Source: Dialister sp.
Lineage (GTDB): Bacteria; Bacillota; Negativicutes; Veillonellales; Dialisteraceae
DNA: 27,797 bases
NCBI GenBank assembly: GCA_022722495.1
Contig: JAIJLI010000009.1
Span: forward strand, 1 to 27,797
Direction: 5' to 3'
This document shows, one piece after another, positions 16,596 through 25,900 of this stretch (the first letter of the stretch is position 1; each line of letters opens with the position of its first letter). The notes below the pieces were generated by a model, which worked only from the letters and a program-made list of their open reading frames with translations, ran no database searches and was not told where the DNA came from. The position numbers and the translations under genes are program-made.

Positions 16596-19541
16596 TTACT
16601 TCAGCTTCGTCTTCAGTTCATCCGGAGAATCGTTGGTAAACATATTCACGGGTGGCGCCGATTTCGTGAAGAGATTTTCAATCACCTGCTTATCCACCTC
16701 CATTGCCGGCTGGAAATCATCGCTCATCATATACTTCAGGATGGCATAACGCATCTGGTTTGCCACCAGGCGATGTTCCAAGTCGCTGGTTACATCCATC
16801 GTAGTCATCAGAAGCTTGCCTCTACTCACCTTGGCTTCAATCATCATACCGAACTTTCGGCTCACATGCCAGGTATCTATCGGCTGGATGGCCGGCTGAT
16901 AATTCTTCGGGAACTCACGGAGATTCATCACCTGCGCCTTGTTCAGCAACTCCCACCAGTTCAGGTTTGCCCAGTCATCCGTAGGGAAATTTCTGAAGAG
17001 CGGATGAGTCTTGTCGATGGTAGCACCCGTGGTATGAGGCGGACGCATCTTAAACCAACTGGTATTCCAGAACACCGGCAGATAGGTTTGCTTCACATCT
17101 TCGCCCATCTTTACCTTTCCGGCAGCCAGAAGCAGCACCTTGCCACCCTTCTGCAACACCTTCTTCGCCTTGGCATCCAGACTATCAGCAATATAGATAT
17201 CCTTAAGCGCCTTGGTATTCGGCATCTCTATCTGAGATGGATACACCCAGAAATCCCAATGGTTACGGGCTACAGGAGCATTGGAAGACTTCACCTGAAT
17301 CTCCAAGACCAATTGCGATGGAGACGGAATATGGAGATGAGGGAAATCCATGGATACATTGCCTAAACCGATGTTCTTACCCACAGGAAGCGAATTCTGA
17401 TTATCAGCAAGCGAATTACCTGGAAGCGAAGACTTTCCTAATTTTCCGGAAGCCAAAACCTGCTGATTTTCGTCCTTCACCTCGTATGTAACCTCCGCAT
17501 TCTGCAACGGCTCGTGATACGCATTATAGAGTTCCACAGGAACCTGCACCTTGTTTTCTGAAGAGAAAACGAATCTCGGGAACTTAGCCAGAGGAACGAT
17601 TGGCGAACAGAACTCCGTCCAATCCTTGGCATCACAATATCCCTTTTCCTTCCAATGCACATTCAATACGCCCACAAGAGCAGTACCCTGTCCGCTATAA
17701 TCATTCAAGCCCAGCAACTGGAAGCCAGCATAATCCTTGGTTCGCAGATTGCGTTCTAAATCATACTTATATGCCAAGGTCTGCAACTTACCGCTGGCAT
17801 GAAGGAATTTCTCAGCCTGACTCGCCATACCGTTATCTCTCAGCAAATCAGAAAAGATCTCGAAGTTGCGGGCCTTATAGGCTCCCGTGTATTGCGAAAT
17901 CTCCTTGAAATCTGGGAAGGCGCACCACTGTCCCATCTCGTGGGTCACTCTAGGCTCGTTCACATCAAAGGTAATCGGCGTTCTTCCCTTCTGAACCACA
18001 CGAACCATATCCCCATTGAAGTTGTCTTCCGATTGCGGAGCCTTCTTGTCCCAATCCAATCCGCGCGCACCACCCTTTACATGATACTCGCTCTTCGGGT
18101 CCCAAGCCCAACCGCCACCAACGGATGCACCACAATATACACGGCGCTTATCGCCTGTTTTCTTCCATTCTTCCACAAAGTTGCCTACCCATTTCACCCA
18201 GTTTCCCGCTGGTTCATTGCCCGCAGCAAGCATGCAGAAGCTAGGATGATTGCCATATTTCTCAACCATTCGCTGAGTTTCCTGCATCAGATAATGGTCG
18301 ATGGTCATGCCATTGCCCAACTTTACACCATGATTTGGCCAAGATGGACCTTCGGGCTGAAGATAGATTCCCACCTGATCGGCTGCCGAGAAAGCTGCCT
18401 CGGGAGGACAATAGGAATGGAATCGCATCATATTGAGTCCATACTCCTTGCATTTTCTGAAAATACGGAGCCACGAAGCCTCATCGGTTGGCGGATAACC
18501 GGTTTCCGGGAAACAGCAGTTGCCCACGGTTCCACGCATCCAAATCTTCTTGCCGTTCATATAAAACTGTCGGCCTTCAATGGAGATCTCGCTCATACCA
18601 AAGGTGGTACTGATAGATTCCTTGCCCATCGTGGCAGTCAGGGTATAAAGATTCGGATAGAATTCATCCCAAAGCCTGATATCCTCGCCCATCGGAATAA
18701 TGACGGAGAATTTTCCATCACTTTCTCTCTTTATTTTAGAAAACGAATGCTTGACGCCACTTACATCAAACTGGAAATCAGCCTTCCGGGCATCCCCCGT
18801 CACATCCATCACCACCTTAATCTGCTTTCCCTTTACATCAGGATAAACCTGCAGGTTGCGGATATACTGCTGCTGATGCGCCTGCAATTCCATTTTGCCG
18901 ATGATACCATTCCAGTTGCCCTGGGTCTGGTCGGTTACGCTATGCGAATCCTGACCCACGCATACATTTTCTATGCCATTATACACCTTGATGCTGATTT
19001 CATTATCCCTGCCATATATAAAATAAGGTGTAACATCAAACTCATGAGGCACACTCAGCGAAGAATCCTTGCCCGCCAACTTGCCATTGATATAAACCGA
19101 AGTCTCTATATGAGGACGTTCCAGATAGAGGATAACGCGCTGCTTCTTCCACTCCTTAGGCACAAACACCGATTTGCGATACCACGCATTGCCGATGTAA
19201 TGCTTCTCTGGGGTGAGGAAGAAAGGAAACTTCATGGTTCCCTTGATGCGATGCTTCCCATTCGCCAGCACTTCCTCCTGGCGATATTTCTCCATATAAG
19301 GATTGAAATAGAAGGAAGAATCGTAAAGACTTCCCGTCCATTTCGTATGGGTACAGACATCATCCCCCTTGCCATTGGTGAGCATCGAACCCGGCAACTT
19401 GACCTCATCCTCATAGGTAGGCGCATCTCCCTGCAAGAATCGCCACTGCCCCGAGAGGTCAATCTTATTATTAGAGCCGACGCCCTGTGCCTGCAAGGAA
19501 GCACAAGCCATCAAGCCCATTATCAATACAATATTTCTCAT
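16596..19541 (-). CDS. GH2 family beta-glycosidase, secreted, with C-terminal extra domain
   Basis: This encodes 981 residues with a signal peptide (MRNIVLIMGLMACASLQAQG). A jelly-roll sugar-binding domain (about 27-240, IDLSGQWRF...) and an Ig-like domain precede the (beta/alpha)8 barrel. The acid/base lies in AGNEPAGNW (E443) and the nucleophile in THEMGQW (E535). After the barrel come beta-domains, and residues about 785-955 look like a Rossmann-type, glutamine-amidotransferase-like module (GGKVLLLA, WHVSRKFGMMIEAKVSRGKL). That explains a length above that of simple GH2 enzymes. GH2 enzymes remove beta-linked galactose, mannose, glucuronate or arabinopyranose; this clade's substrate cannot be told. 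It follows GH35 by 15 bases in one operon and ends at a terminator. No lipobox, so periplasmic action is likely. Confidence 0.9.
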   Translation of the reverse strand: MRNIVLIMGLMACASLQAQGVGSNNKIDLSGQWRFLQGDAPTYEDEVKLPGSMLTNGKGDDVCTHTKWTGSLYDSSFYFNPYMEKYRQEEVLANGKHRIKGTMKFPFFLTPEKHYIGNAWYRKSVFVPKEWKKQRVILYLERPHIETSVYINGKLAGKDSSLSVPHEFDVTPYFIYGRDNEISIKVYNGIENVCVGQDSHSVTDQTQGNWNGIIGKMELQAHQQQYIRNLQVYPDVKGKQIKVVMDVTGDARKADFQFDVSGVKHSFSKIKRESDGKFSVIIPMGEDIRLWDEFYPNLYTLTATMGKESISTTFGMSEISIEGRQFYMNGKKIWMRGTVGNCCFPETGYPPTDEASWLRIFRKCKEYGLNMMRFHSYCPPEAAFSAADQVGIYLQPEGPSWPNHGVKLGNGMTIDHYLMQETQRMVEKYGNHPSFCMLAAGNEPAGNWVKWVGNFVEEWKKTGDKRRVYCGASVGGGWAWDPKSEYHVKGGARGLDWDKKAPQSEDNFNGDMVRVVQKGRTPITFDVNEPRVTHEMGQWCAFPDFKEISQYTGAYKARNFEIFSDLLRDNGMASQAEKFLHASGKLQTLAYKYDLERNLRTKDYAGFQLLGLNDYSGQGTALVGVLNVHWKEKGYCDAKDWTEFCSPIVPLAKFPRFVFSSENKVQVPVELYNAYHEPLQNAEVTYEVKDENQQVLASGKLGKSSLPGNSLADNQNSLPVGKNIGLGNVSMDFPHLHIPSPSQLVLEIQVKSSNAPVARNHWDFWVYPSQIEMPNTKALKDIYIADSLDAKAKKVLQKGGKVLLLAAGKVKMGEDVKQTYLPVFWNTSWFKMRPPHTTGATIDKTHPLFRNFPTDDWANLNWWELLNKAQVMNLREFPKNYQPAIQPIDTWHVSRKFGMMIEAKVSRGKLLMTTMDVTSDLEHRLVANQMRYAILKYMMSDDFQPAMEVDKQVIENLFTKSAPPVNMFTNDSPDELKTKLK

Positions 19542-19556
19542 TGATAGTTGAATCTT

Positions 19557-21641
19557 TTATTGTTGAGTTATTTCTAATTTCACGATTTCTTCTCCCTTCT
19601 TCGCCACATCTGCTTCGCGAGGGAAATAAACCGGCATATCTTTCTGCAAAGGAAGAATGCGGAGTTCCAACTTCTGGCAATCGGCAGGCAGGCGCCACAA
19701 TCCCATCAGGAACGGGCGACCATTATAGAAATTATCAGCCACCAGTTTGCCATCGCAATAAAGTCGGGCACAATCACCACGATATTGAATTTGCAGGAGA
19801 TTTCTGCCCTGCAGCATTTCAGGCGAAAGATTTAGCTGATAAACCGCAGCCTTCTTGAAGTCAGCATCAGATGGTTCCTCTGCCACTTTCTGCACACCCA
19901 TAGTTATCTTGCGGGCGCCCTCTTCTTCCTTGATTTTCTTGAAAGAAGGAGCCAGAGACATCATTGATTTCCCTTTCTTCTGCAGGAACAGATGTTCCGC
20001 CGTCTTGGAATCTACAAGATAGATGTTCTTATAAACCGGTTTGGCAATTCCCTTCGCCTTCACATTCTTCAGCACCTTTCCATCTACAGCAATCTCGGTA
20101 GGAATACCCTTGATCTGTTCCAGATAGATTTTTCCATCCCGCTTGGCAATCAACTGTGCCGTAGCGTATCGGATGCCATCGATATTTACCGGGAAGATGC
20201 AAATCGCACCGGCAGGAACAGTCATCGGACGCTGAGGAAACTTCATTCCGCAGACATCAAACTGCACATTCTTCTTGGCAGACAACTGCTGCAATCGTTC
20301 ATAGTTATTGATGAAAACAAAACCGCTCTTATCTTTAGAACGAAGCGACCAGCGAAGATGAGAATCATCACCCTTCTCTATATCCTGACTGCATGGGAAG
20401 CTAGATTCCATCGGAGCCAGCACTTCTGCATAATCATGCATAAAGAGATGCAGTTTGCGGAGCATGAAATAATGAGGATTCTTCTGTCCAAATTCACCCA
20501 ATGGCGCCTGGAAATCATACGTCTTTACCGGCATATCATTATAATTGGTAGCCTGAGTGCGCTGATTTTCATTCAGATAAACCGCACTACCATCGTCCAG
20601 ATTACCCGGCATCATCGCAGTAGGATTGGTTCCGCCATGATACATATAATATCCCAGCAGATTGCTTCCGCTACCCAACTTGACGATAGCCAGCGAATAT
20701 GCATCTTCCGGATAAATATACGGACGACGATGATAGGAAGTCATCATACCTCCACCCAGTTCGCAGGTGAAGTAAGGATAGGCTTCATCCCCCTTGTTGA
20801 TCTTCGCCTCTTGTTTGCCAAGCTGTTCGGTAGCGATAGCCGTACTGCTTCGGAAAGCCTTGAAGTTGAAAGCCTTGTAGTAATTACCAGCAGTCTCCTT
20901 CAGGCTGCGCTCCCAGAAGCCATCGGCATAGTCGCCATAAAGCGGAACCATCTCGCCGAAAGGCACCGGCGTTTTCAGTTCAGGCCATCCAGTACGGGTA
21001 TAGAAAGGCAAATCGAAACCTATCTGCTGGGCTATCTTCTTCAGCGCCATCAGGTAACTACCCCTGCCACGATATTCATTATCAAACTGTGCCGCAACTA
21101 CCGGACCACCATCTTTCCATTGTAACCCCTGCACCTGCGAATAAATCTGACGATAAAGTTCGGTTGTATATTTCAGGAAAGTGGTATTCTCCTCTCTCAT
21201 CTTGCATCCCTTGGTAAACATCCAGTCAGGTATGCCACCATTGCGAACCTCGCCATGGCAGAAAGGGCCCAGTCGGAGAACTACTGGCATCTCTTCCTGT
21301 TTACATACCTCAAGAAAACCACGAAGATTGCGCTGTCCACTCCAGTTGAACACACCTTCTACTTCCTCCACATGGTTCCAGAACACATAGGCGGCAATCA
21401 TGGTAACGCCACCCTCCTTCATCTTCCTCACTTCCTCTCTCCACTCATTCTGAGGGATTCGGGAATAATGCACCTCACCCATCACCGGCACCACTCGCTT
21501 GCCATCGAAGATGAGGCTATGCTTATCCCATCGGATGGATTGCTGCGGAATCTGCGCCTGGGCTTCCACCGGATGAAATGAGCTTGAAATTACAGCCGAT
21601 ACCAATAACGAATACACTATAATCTTTGTCTGGTTATTCAT
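19557..21641 (-). CDS. GH35 family beta-galactosidase-like enzyme, secreted
   Basis: This encodes 694 residues with a signal peptide (MNNQTKIIVYSLLVSAVISSSFHPVEAQA). The barrel begins RWDKHSLIFDGKRVVPVMGEVHYSRIP, the GH35 opening, followed by AAYVFWNHVEEVEGVFNWSG and VVLRLGPFCHGEVRNGG. The acid/base glutamate is E189 in QFDNEYRG, which differs from the usual ENEYG; the likely nucleophile is E294 in FTCELGGGM. The C-terminal part is beta-rich with a jelly-roll-like end (LNLSPEMLQGRNLLQIQY). GH35 members mainly remove terminal beta-galactose from plant or host glycans. It is the first gene of an operon with GH2 and is divergent from an AraC regulator, which likely controls it. Family confident, exact linkage unknown. 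Confidence 0.92.
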   Translation of the reverse strand: MNNQTKIIVYSLLVSAVISSSFHPVEAQAQIPQQSIRWDKHSLIFDGKRVVPVMGEVHYSRIPQNEWREEVRKMKEGGVTMIAAYVFWNHVEEVEGVFNWSGQRNLRGFLEVCKQEEMPVVLRLGPFCHGEVRNGGIPDWMFTKGCKMREENTTFLKYTTELYRQIYSQVQGLQWKDGGPVVAAQFDNEYRGRGSYLMALKKIAQQIGFDLPFYTRTGWPELKTPVPFGEMVPLYGDYADGFWERSLKETAGNYYKAFNFKAFRSSTAIATEQLGKQEAKINKGDEAYPYFTCELGGGMMTSYHRRPYIYPEDAYSLAIVKLGSGSNLLGYYMYHGGTNPTAMMPGNLDDGSAVYLNENQRTQATNYNDMPVKTYDFQAPLGEFGQKNPHYFMLRKLHLFMHDYAEVLAPMESSFPCSQDIEKGDDSHLRWSLRSKDKSGFVFINNYERLQQLSAKKNVQFDVCGMKFPQRPMTVPAGAICIFPVNIDGIRYATAQLIAKRDGKIYLEQIKGIPTEIAVDGKVLKNVKAKGIAKPVYKNIYLVDSKTAEHLFLQKKGKSMMSLAPSFKKIKEEEGARKITMGVQKVAEEPSDADFKKAAVYQLNLSPEMLQGRNLLQIQYRGDCARLYCDGKLVADNFYNGRPFLMGLWRLPADCQKLELRILPLQKDMPVYFPREADVAKKGEEIVKLEITQQ

Positions 21642-21840
21642 TTTTATCTGTTTTAAAGTTTAATATGCTTTTTTCGTTTGCAAATATAACTATATAAATA
21701 CAAAATAGGAATATAATATCGTCCGAAAATATGAGATATCTATCATTTCATACCAAATCGCTTTTGTAATCAGATATATTCATATAACATCAATTGTTTT
21801 AATGATGCTGCAAAAGTACAAACAAAAAGGGGAAAAACAG

Positions 21841-21869
21841 ATAGACTTATTAGCAGAAATACATAGACT
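21841..21869. promoter_or_regulatory. Candidate AraC-type operator: direct repeat ATAGACT
   Basis: ATAGACT at 21841-21847 recurs at 21863-21869, exactly 22 bases apart, and each copy is followed by a TTA a few bases on. Two half-sites two helical turns apart are typical for AraC-family proteins. The pair lies about 34 bases upstream of the -33 position of the regulator's own promoter. Found by eye. Confidence 0.4.
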
Positions 21870-21902
21870 ATCTTATGATTTGAAGAAAGAAACACCGGAA
21901 AA

Positions 21903-21935
21903 TTGGACAAGTCTCAAAAATATTCTGTATTTTTG
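21903..21935 (+). promoter_or_regulatory. Putative promoter of the AraC-type gene
   Basis: TATTTTTG (21928-21935) matches TAnnTTTG, and TTG at 21903-21905 is a possible -33 element at 22 bases, slightly longer than usual. Transcription would begin near 21942, which rules out the in-frame ATG at 21903 and favours the start at 21957. Confidence 0.5.
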
Positions 21936-21956
21936 CAGAAAAAATACAAGAAAGCG

Positions 21957-22859
21957 ATGGAAAATATCAAAATAAAAAACGGATTTCAAGGGGAACGCTC
22001 ATTGGTAATGCCGGAGATGATTCTGGATCTGGCAGAATCAGACCCGGTATTGCGGACCTTGCATATCACAGACATAGGCTACTATCCACATGCTACCTAT
22101 CATTATAGAGAACGGACGGAGCCCATCGACCAATGCGTGCTTATCTATTGTGTAAAGGGAAGCGGACATTACAGCATCAATGGCAAGCAATATAAAGTAA
22201 AAGCCAACCAATACTTCATCATTCCAGCCAATACACCCCATGCCTATGCCTCCAACAACGGCGATCCCTGGACCATCTATTGGATTCACTTCAGTGGCAC
22301 ATTGGCACACATCTATGCCGAAGGTGCAGAGATGCCAACCACTATATCCCCCAATCTGAATTCAAGAATAGCTGACAGAAACAACATCTTCGAAGATATG
22401 TTTCTGACCCTATCCGATGGATATACCCTGGAAAACCTGCGATACACCTCATCGCTCCTGCATTTCTATCTCGGTTCGTTGCGCTATATGCCGCAATACA
22501 GGAAATTCCACAAGAGAGAGGAACAAAGTGATAACGAGACACATAGCATCATCAATGCAGCCTTGAAATATATGGAGGAGAATATAGAGCAATCCATCAC
22601 ACTGCACGAGCTGGCAGGATATACCGGATATTCCAATTCCCATTTCTCTGCCATCTTCAAGGGTGCTACGGGTCACAGTCCGTTGGGTTATTTTAATAAG
22701 CTGAAGATCAAGAAAGCCTGTGAACTGCTGGATACAACAGATATGAAAATCAACCAGATAAGCTATAAGATGGGATTCGAAGATTCCTTCTATTTCTCAC
22801 GTCTATTCTCCAAAATCGTGGGAATATCACCTAAGAAATACCGAGAATCCAAGAAATAA
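21957..22859 (+). CDS. AraC-family transcriptional regulator with cupin-type sensor domain
   Basis: This encodes 300 residues from MENIKIKNGFQGERS; an in-frame ATG at 21903 lies within the likely promoter. The N-terminal half is an AraC_binding cupin (about 45-140: CVLIYCVKGSGHYSINGKQY, YFIIPANTPHAY, WTIYWIHFSG). The C-terminal 100 residues hold two HTH motifs (ITLHELAGYTGYSNSHFSAIF and INQISYKMGFEDSFYFSRLF) and the closing VGISPKKYRESKK. Proteins of this form bind a mono- or disaccharide in the cytoplasm and usually activate a nearby operon. The divergent GH35-GH2 operon is the obvious target. It is soluble and unlike the membrane HTCS earlier in the window, so the locus has two control systems. 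The gene ends in a bidirectional terminator. Confidence 0.95.
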   Translation: MENIKIKNGFQGERSLVMPEMILDLAESDPVLRTLHITDIGYYPHATYHYRERTEPIDQCVLIYCVKGSGHYSINGKQYKVKANQYFIIPANTPHAYASNNGDPWTIYWIHFSGTLAHIYAEGAEMPTTISPNLNSRIADRNNIFEDMFLTLSDGYTLENLRYTSSLLHFYLGSLRYMPQYRKFHKREEQSDNETHSIINAALKYMEENIEQSITLHELAGYTGYSNSHFSAIFKGATGHSPLGYFNKLKIKKACELLDTTDMKINQISYKMGFEDSFYFSRLFSKIVGISPKKYRESKK

Positions 22860-22885
22860 CAAAAAAAATAGAAATAACAAAAAAT

Positions 22886-22926
22886 AAAAGTCCCTACTCT
22901 ATTTCGCAATAGAGGCAGGGACTTTT
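22886..22926. terminator. Bidirectional terminator between convergent genes
   Basis: The outer arms AAAAGTCCCT (22886-22895) and AGGGACTTTT (22917-22926) plus the inner arms CTCTATT/AATAGAG (22897-22903, 22908-22914) form an interrupted stem with loop TCGC. T-runs follow on both strands. It lies between the AraC stop (22859) and the DUF5107-TPR stop (22955). Confidence 0.85.
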
Positions 22927-22954
22927 CTTATAATGATATTACGATATCAAATAC

Positions 22955-25900
22955 CTAAAAACCAAGTTCAATTAAAGTCTTGAACGACAAGATGCCCAAG
23001 TGATTGACATCCAAGGCAGAAGCCTCAGCAAGATAACGCTCGGCATGTTTCTTGTCGCCCAATCCCTCGAATCCAAGTGCAAGCATGTACTTGCAATGAA
23101 TCTGGTTAGAGAGGTTCAAGTTGCCCTCCCATATCTGAAGATCTGGCAACGATACTGCAAAATAATCCATCACTACATCCTCGAAGAGATGGTTCTTACC
23201 ATAGTTCACGAGCTTGTAGAATCTGCCATTAGCCTCGTCTTGCCTGCCCAACTTAATGAGAGCCAATCCCTGATAGAAGATCTTGTCTGGCTTGGCATCG
23301 TTGTAGTACATGGCTGCAGCTGGCTCCTGAGGCCCCTCGGTAGCCTTCTCCCAGCACACCTTAGCCTTTTCCATCTCGCCCGTAGCTTCGTAAGCGCAAC
23401 CCAAGAAGTAATAGAAGTCGTTCTCCTGGGCACCATAAAGTTTGCCTTCACCCAAATGATGAGGATACTCCAGACACTGCTCCAACAAAGTAATGGCCTT
23501 GTCATAGTCATTTGCCACCAAGGATTTCTTCGCCAATTCCAGACGAGAGAGCTGATACTGTCCGCTCACCTTGCCTTCGCCACCTTCCCATGGGTGGAAC
23601 TGGTGGGCATCAAGCTTCTTCATTGCCTCCTCATACTTACCTGTCTGGTTCAAGAGGGTGATTTCATCCAGTAAGAGGTCGTCACGCTTGGCAATCAACT
23701 CTGGATACTTCTGGAGATTTGCCAATCTATCGGCATGAGCCTTACCCATACGCTTGTAGAGCTGGTCTAGCTCCATCAAAATACGAGCATCGGTGGTATC
23801 AAGCGCAAACGCCTTCTCCATGTGAACAAGGGCTGTATCCTCTTCATGCAACTTATTGAACTCAGCCAAAGCGAGGTTGCGCCATACTGTTGGGAACTGA
23901 GCATCCTTTGCAGCAGAATTTTGCCAATAACCGATGGCCAACTCATACTGACGCTTGTCATAATAGAGACAACCGAGATAATAATTGGCCTTGCTACCCA
24001 AAGTAGCATCTGCCCCACCCTCGAAAGCGCTCAAAGCTGCCTTCAAGGCAAGTGAAGCCTCAGCGTGGTTAGGGAAACAGTAATCAGATGCATATTTCTC
24101 AGCCTCCTTGAATGCTGCCGTATCACCAATCCACCCCATATAATAATAGGTCATCGGTGTAACCGCACCCTGCTCAATAGCAAGTTGCCATATCTGGAGA
24201 GCCTCAGCATAGAGACCAGCAGAAACATAGTCGAGTGCCAACTCATCGTAGTTGTTTGACATGCCGTGCATCATCTCTGCCACCTGCTCCATATATTTCT
24301 TGTCATCTGTCAAGAGATACAACTCATAGAGGCAGTAATAGTTGAAGCGGTCGATGGCAAGCGATTCCTTACAACACTCGATAGCCTCCTGCTTGCGGCC
24401 TGTCAACCGCAAGATAGAAGCCTTCAATCCACGTGCCTTGTGGTTATGGGTGTTGCGGATGAGGCAGCTCTCAATCTCCTCCTCGGCATCGTCCATGCGA
24501 TGTTGCATCACAGAAATCTCTGCACAAGAGAAGAAGCCTGCATCCTGCCAAGCAGCATTCCATGTTGACTTATAGAACATATCGTAAGCCTCATCCATCT
24601 TATACTGATACTTCAAGGCAAGACCCAAGTTGAAGATAGGCTCGCCATCGTATGGGTTAGGATTGCGCTTCATCAATACCTTCACGGCACGACGGAGATA
24701 TTCCTCCGCCTTGTCGAAACGACACTTACGGATATACCACAAGCCGAGGGCGTTATTACAACGATAGTCCATAGGGTCGCGACGGAGAGCCTCCTCGTAG
24801 TAATCCACAGGGCTGTAAGTGGCATGACGGTACTGCTCCAAATGAAGACCTGTGAGATAGAGCTGGTCATTGGTCTTGATCTGCTCTGGCAAGAGGGCTG
24901 CCTCCGCTGGGTCAGGGATAGGACGAATCTCATCTGGCTCTGCATGCCATGACAAGAGATGCTTGCCTTCAGGAGAAGTCAACTCGAAAGTGAGCTGGCC
25001 GATGCTGCTATCACCTACGGCAACCGTCTCGTCCAAGAGGTTCTCAGGATCAACGGCTGCTTCCTTTTCATAATATACAGTGCCATTGTCATTGCGCAAA
25101 ACCACCTTCACCTGCTGCTTGGAAGTAGCAAACAACTTGAAGTTCACCTTGCCTGTAGCATCAGCAGTGGTCATCTTGCCATCCTCATCCACCATATTGA
25201 TGTTCATAATCAAGTCCTTGTTGGCACATTTCACGACTCCCAACTCACGATATGGCATGAAGTACTGGGTGAATCGCTTCTCCTCGTATGGCATGAGCCA
25301 TGTGAAGTCAGGCTGGTTCTCGGTGAACACACCTGCCATCAACTCGATGTATGGACCATCGGTATCGGTGAGGTTGCGGTCCCAAGCCTGTCCGAAGTCG
25401 CCATTACCCCATGTCCACTGCTTCTTGCCTGGAGATACATGGTGATTGGCCACATGGAGCATACCAGCCTGTGTATCATTCTCATAGCCACCCTCAAAGT
25501 CGAACTTAGAGTTCACGCCCATGTAGGATGTAGGCACCTTGATGTTCTTGTAGTTGGAAATATCCACACCAGCGGAATAGTCCATCTTATAATAGGTACC
25601 CGTGGCGATAGGGAAACTGCTCACGGCACGCTTGCCATGGTCAAACACGGCATTGATGTCCTGAGGGAACACACTCTGGTAATAGTCGTTCACAGCCACG
25701 GCAGGATTCGCCCACCAAAGGAAAGTCTGAGGCATGTTGGTGCGATTATAGAGACGACCCTTGATTTCGAGATAAGCCTTGCCAGGACGAAGTGTGAATC
25801 CAGCCATACCCTTCTGATGGAACATCTTTTCCATCTCGTTCACCCATACGGTAACAGATCCATCCTCGTTCTCCTCGATGGTACTATCCACTGGGAGATA

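Larger units (their letters stand above)
21642..21956. promoter_or_regulatory. Divergent AT-rich control region between GH35 and araC-type gene
   Basis: These 315 bases hold no gene. They contain a minus-strand -7 box TATATTTG (21688-21681), 40 bases before the GH35 start, a second weaker minus-strand match TACTTTTG (21818-21811), the plus-strand promoter of the regulator, and the ATAGACT direct repeat. Neither minus-strand box has a clear -33 element, as expected for an activator-dependent promoter. Confidence 0.5.

Noticed and set aside
17799..19544. A 581-codon open frame on the + strand, antisense to GH2
   Set aside because: It mirrors the GH2 gene codon for codon, has no recognisable domain and is rich in His/Ile/Arg as antisense shadows are; GH2 has clear catalytic motifs.
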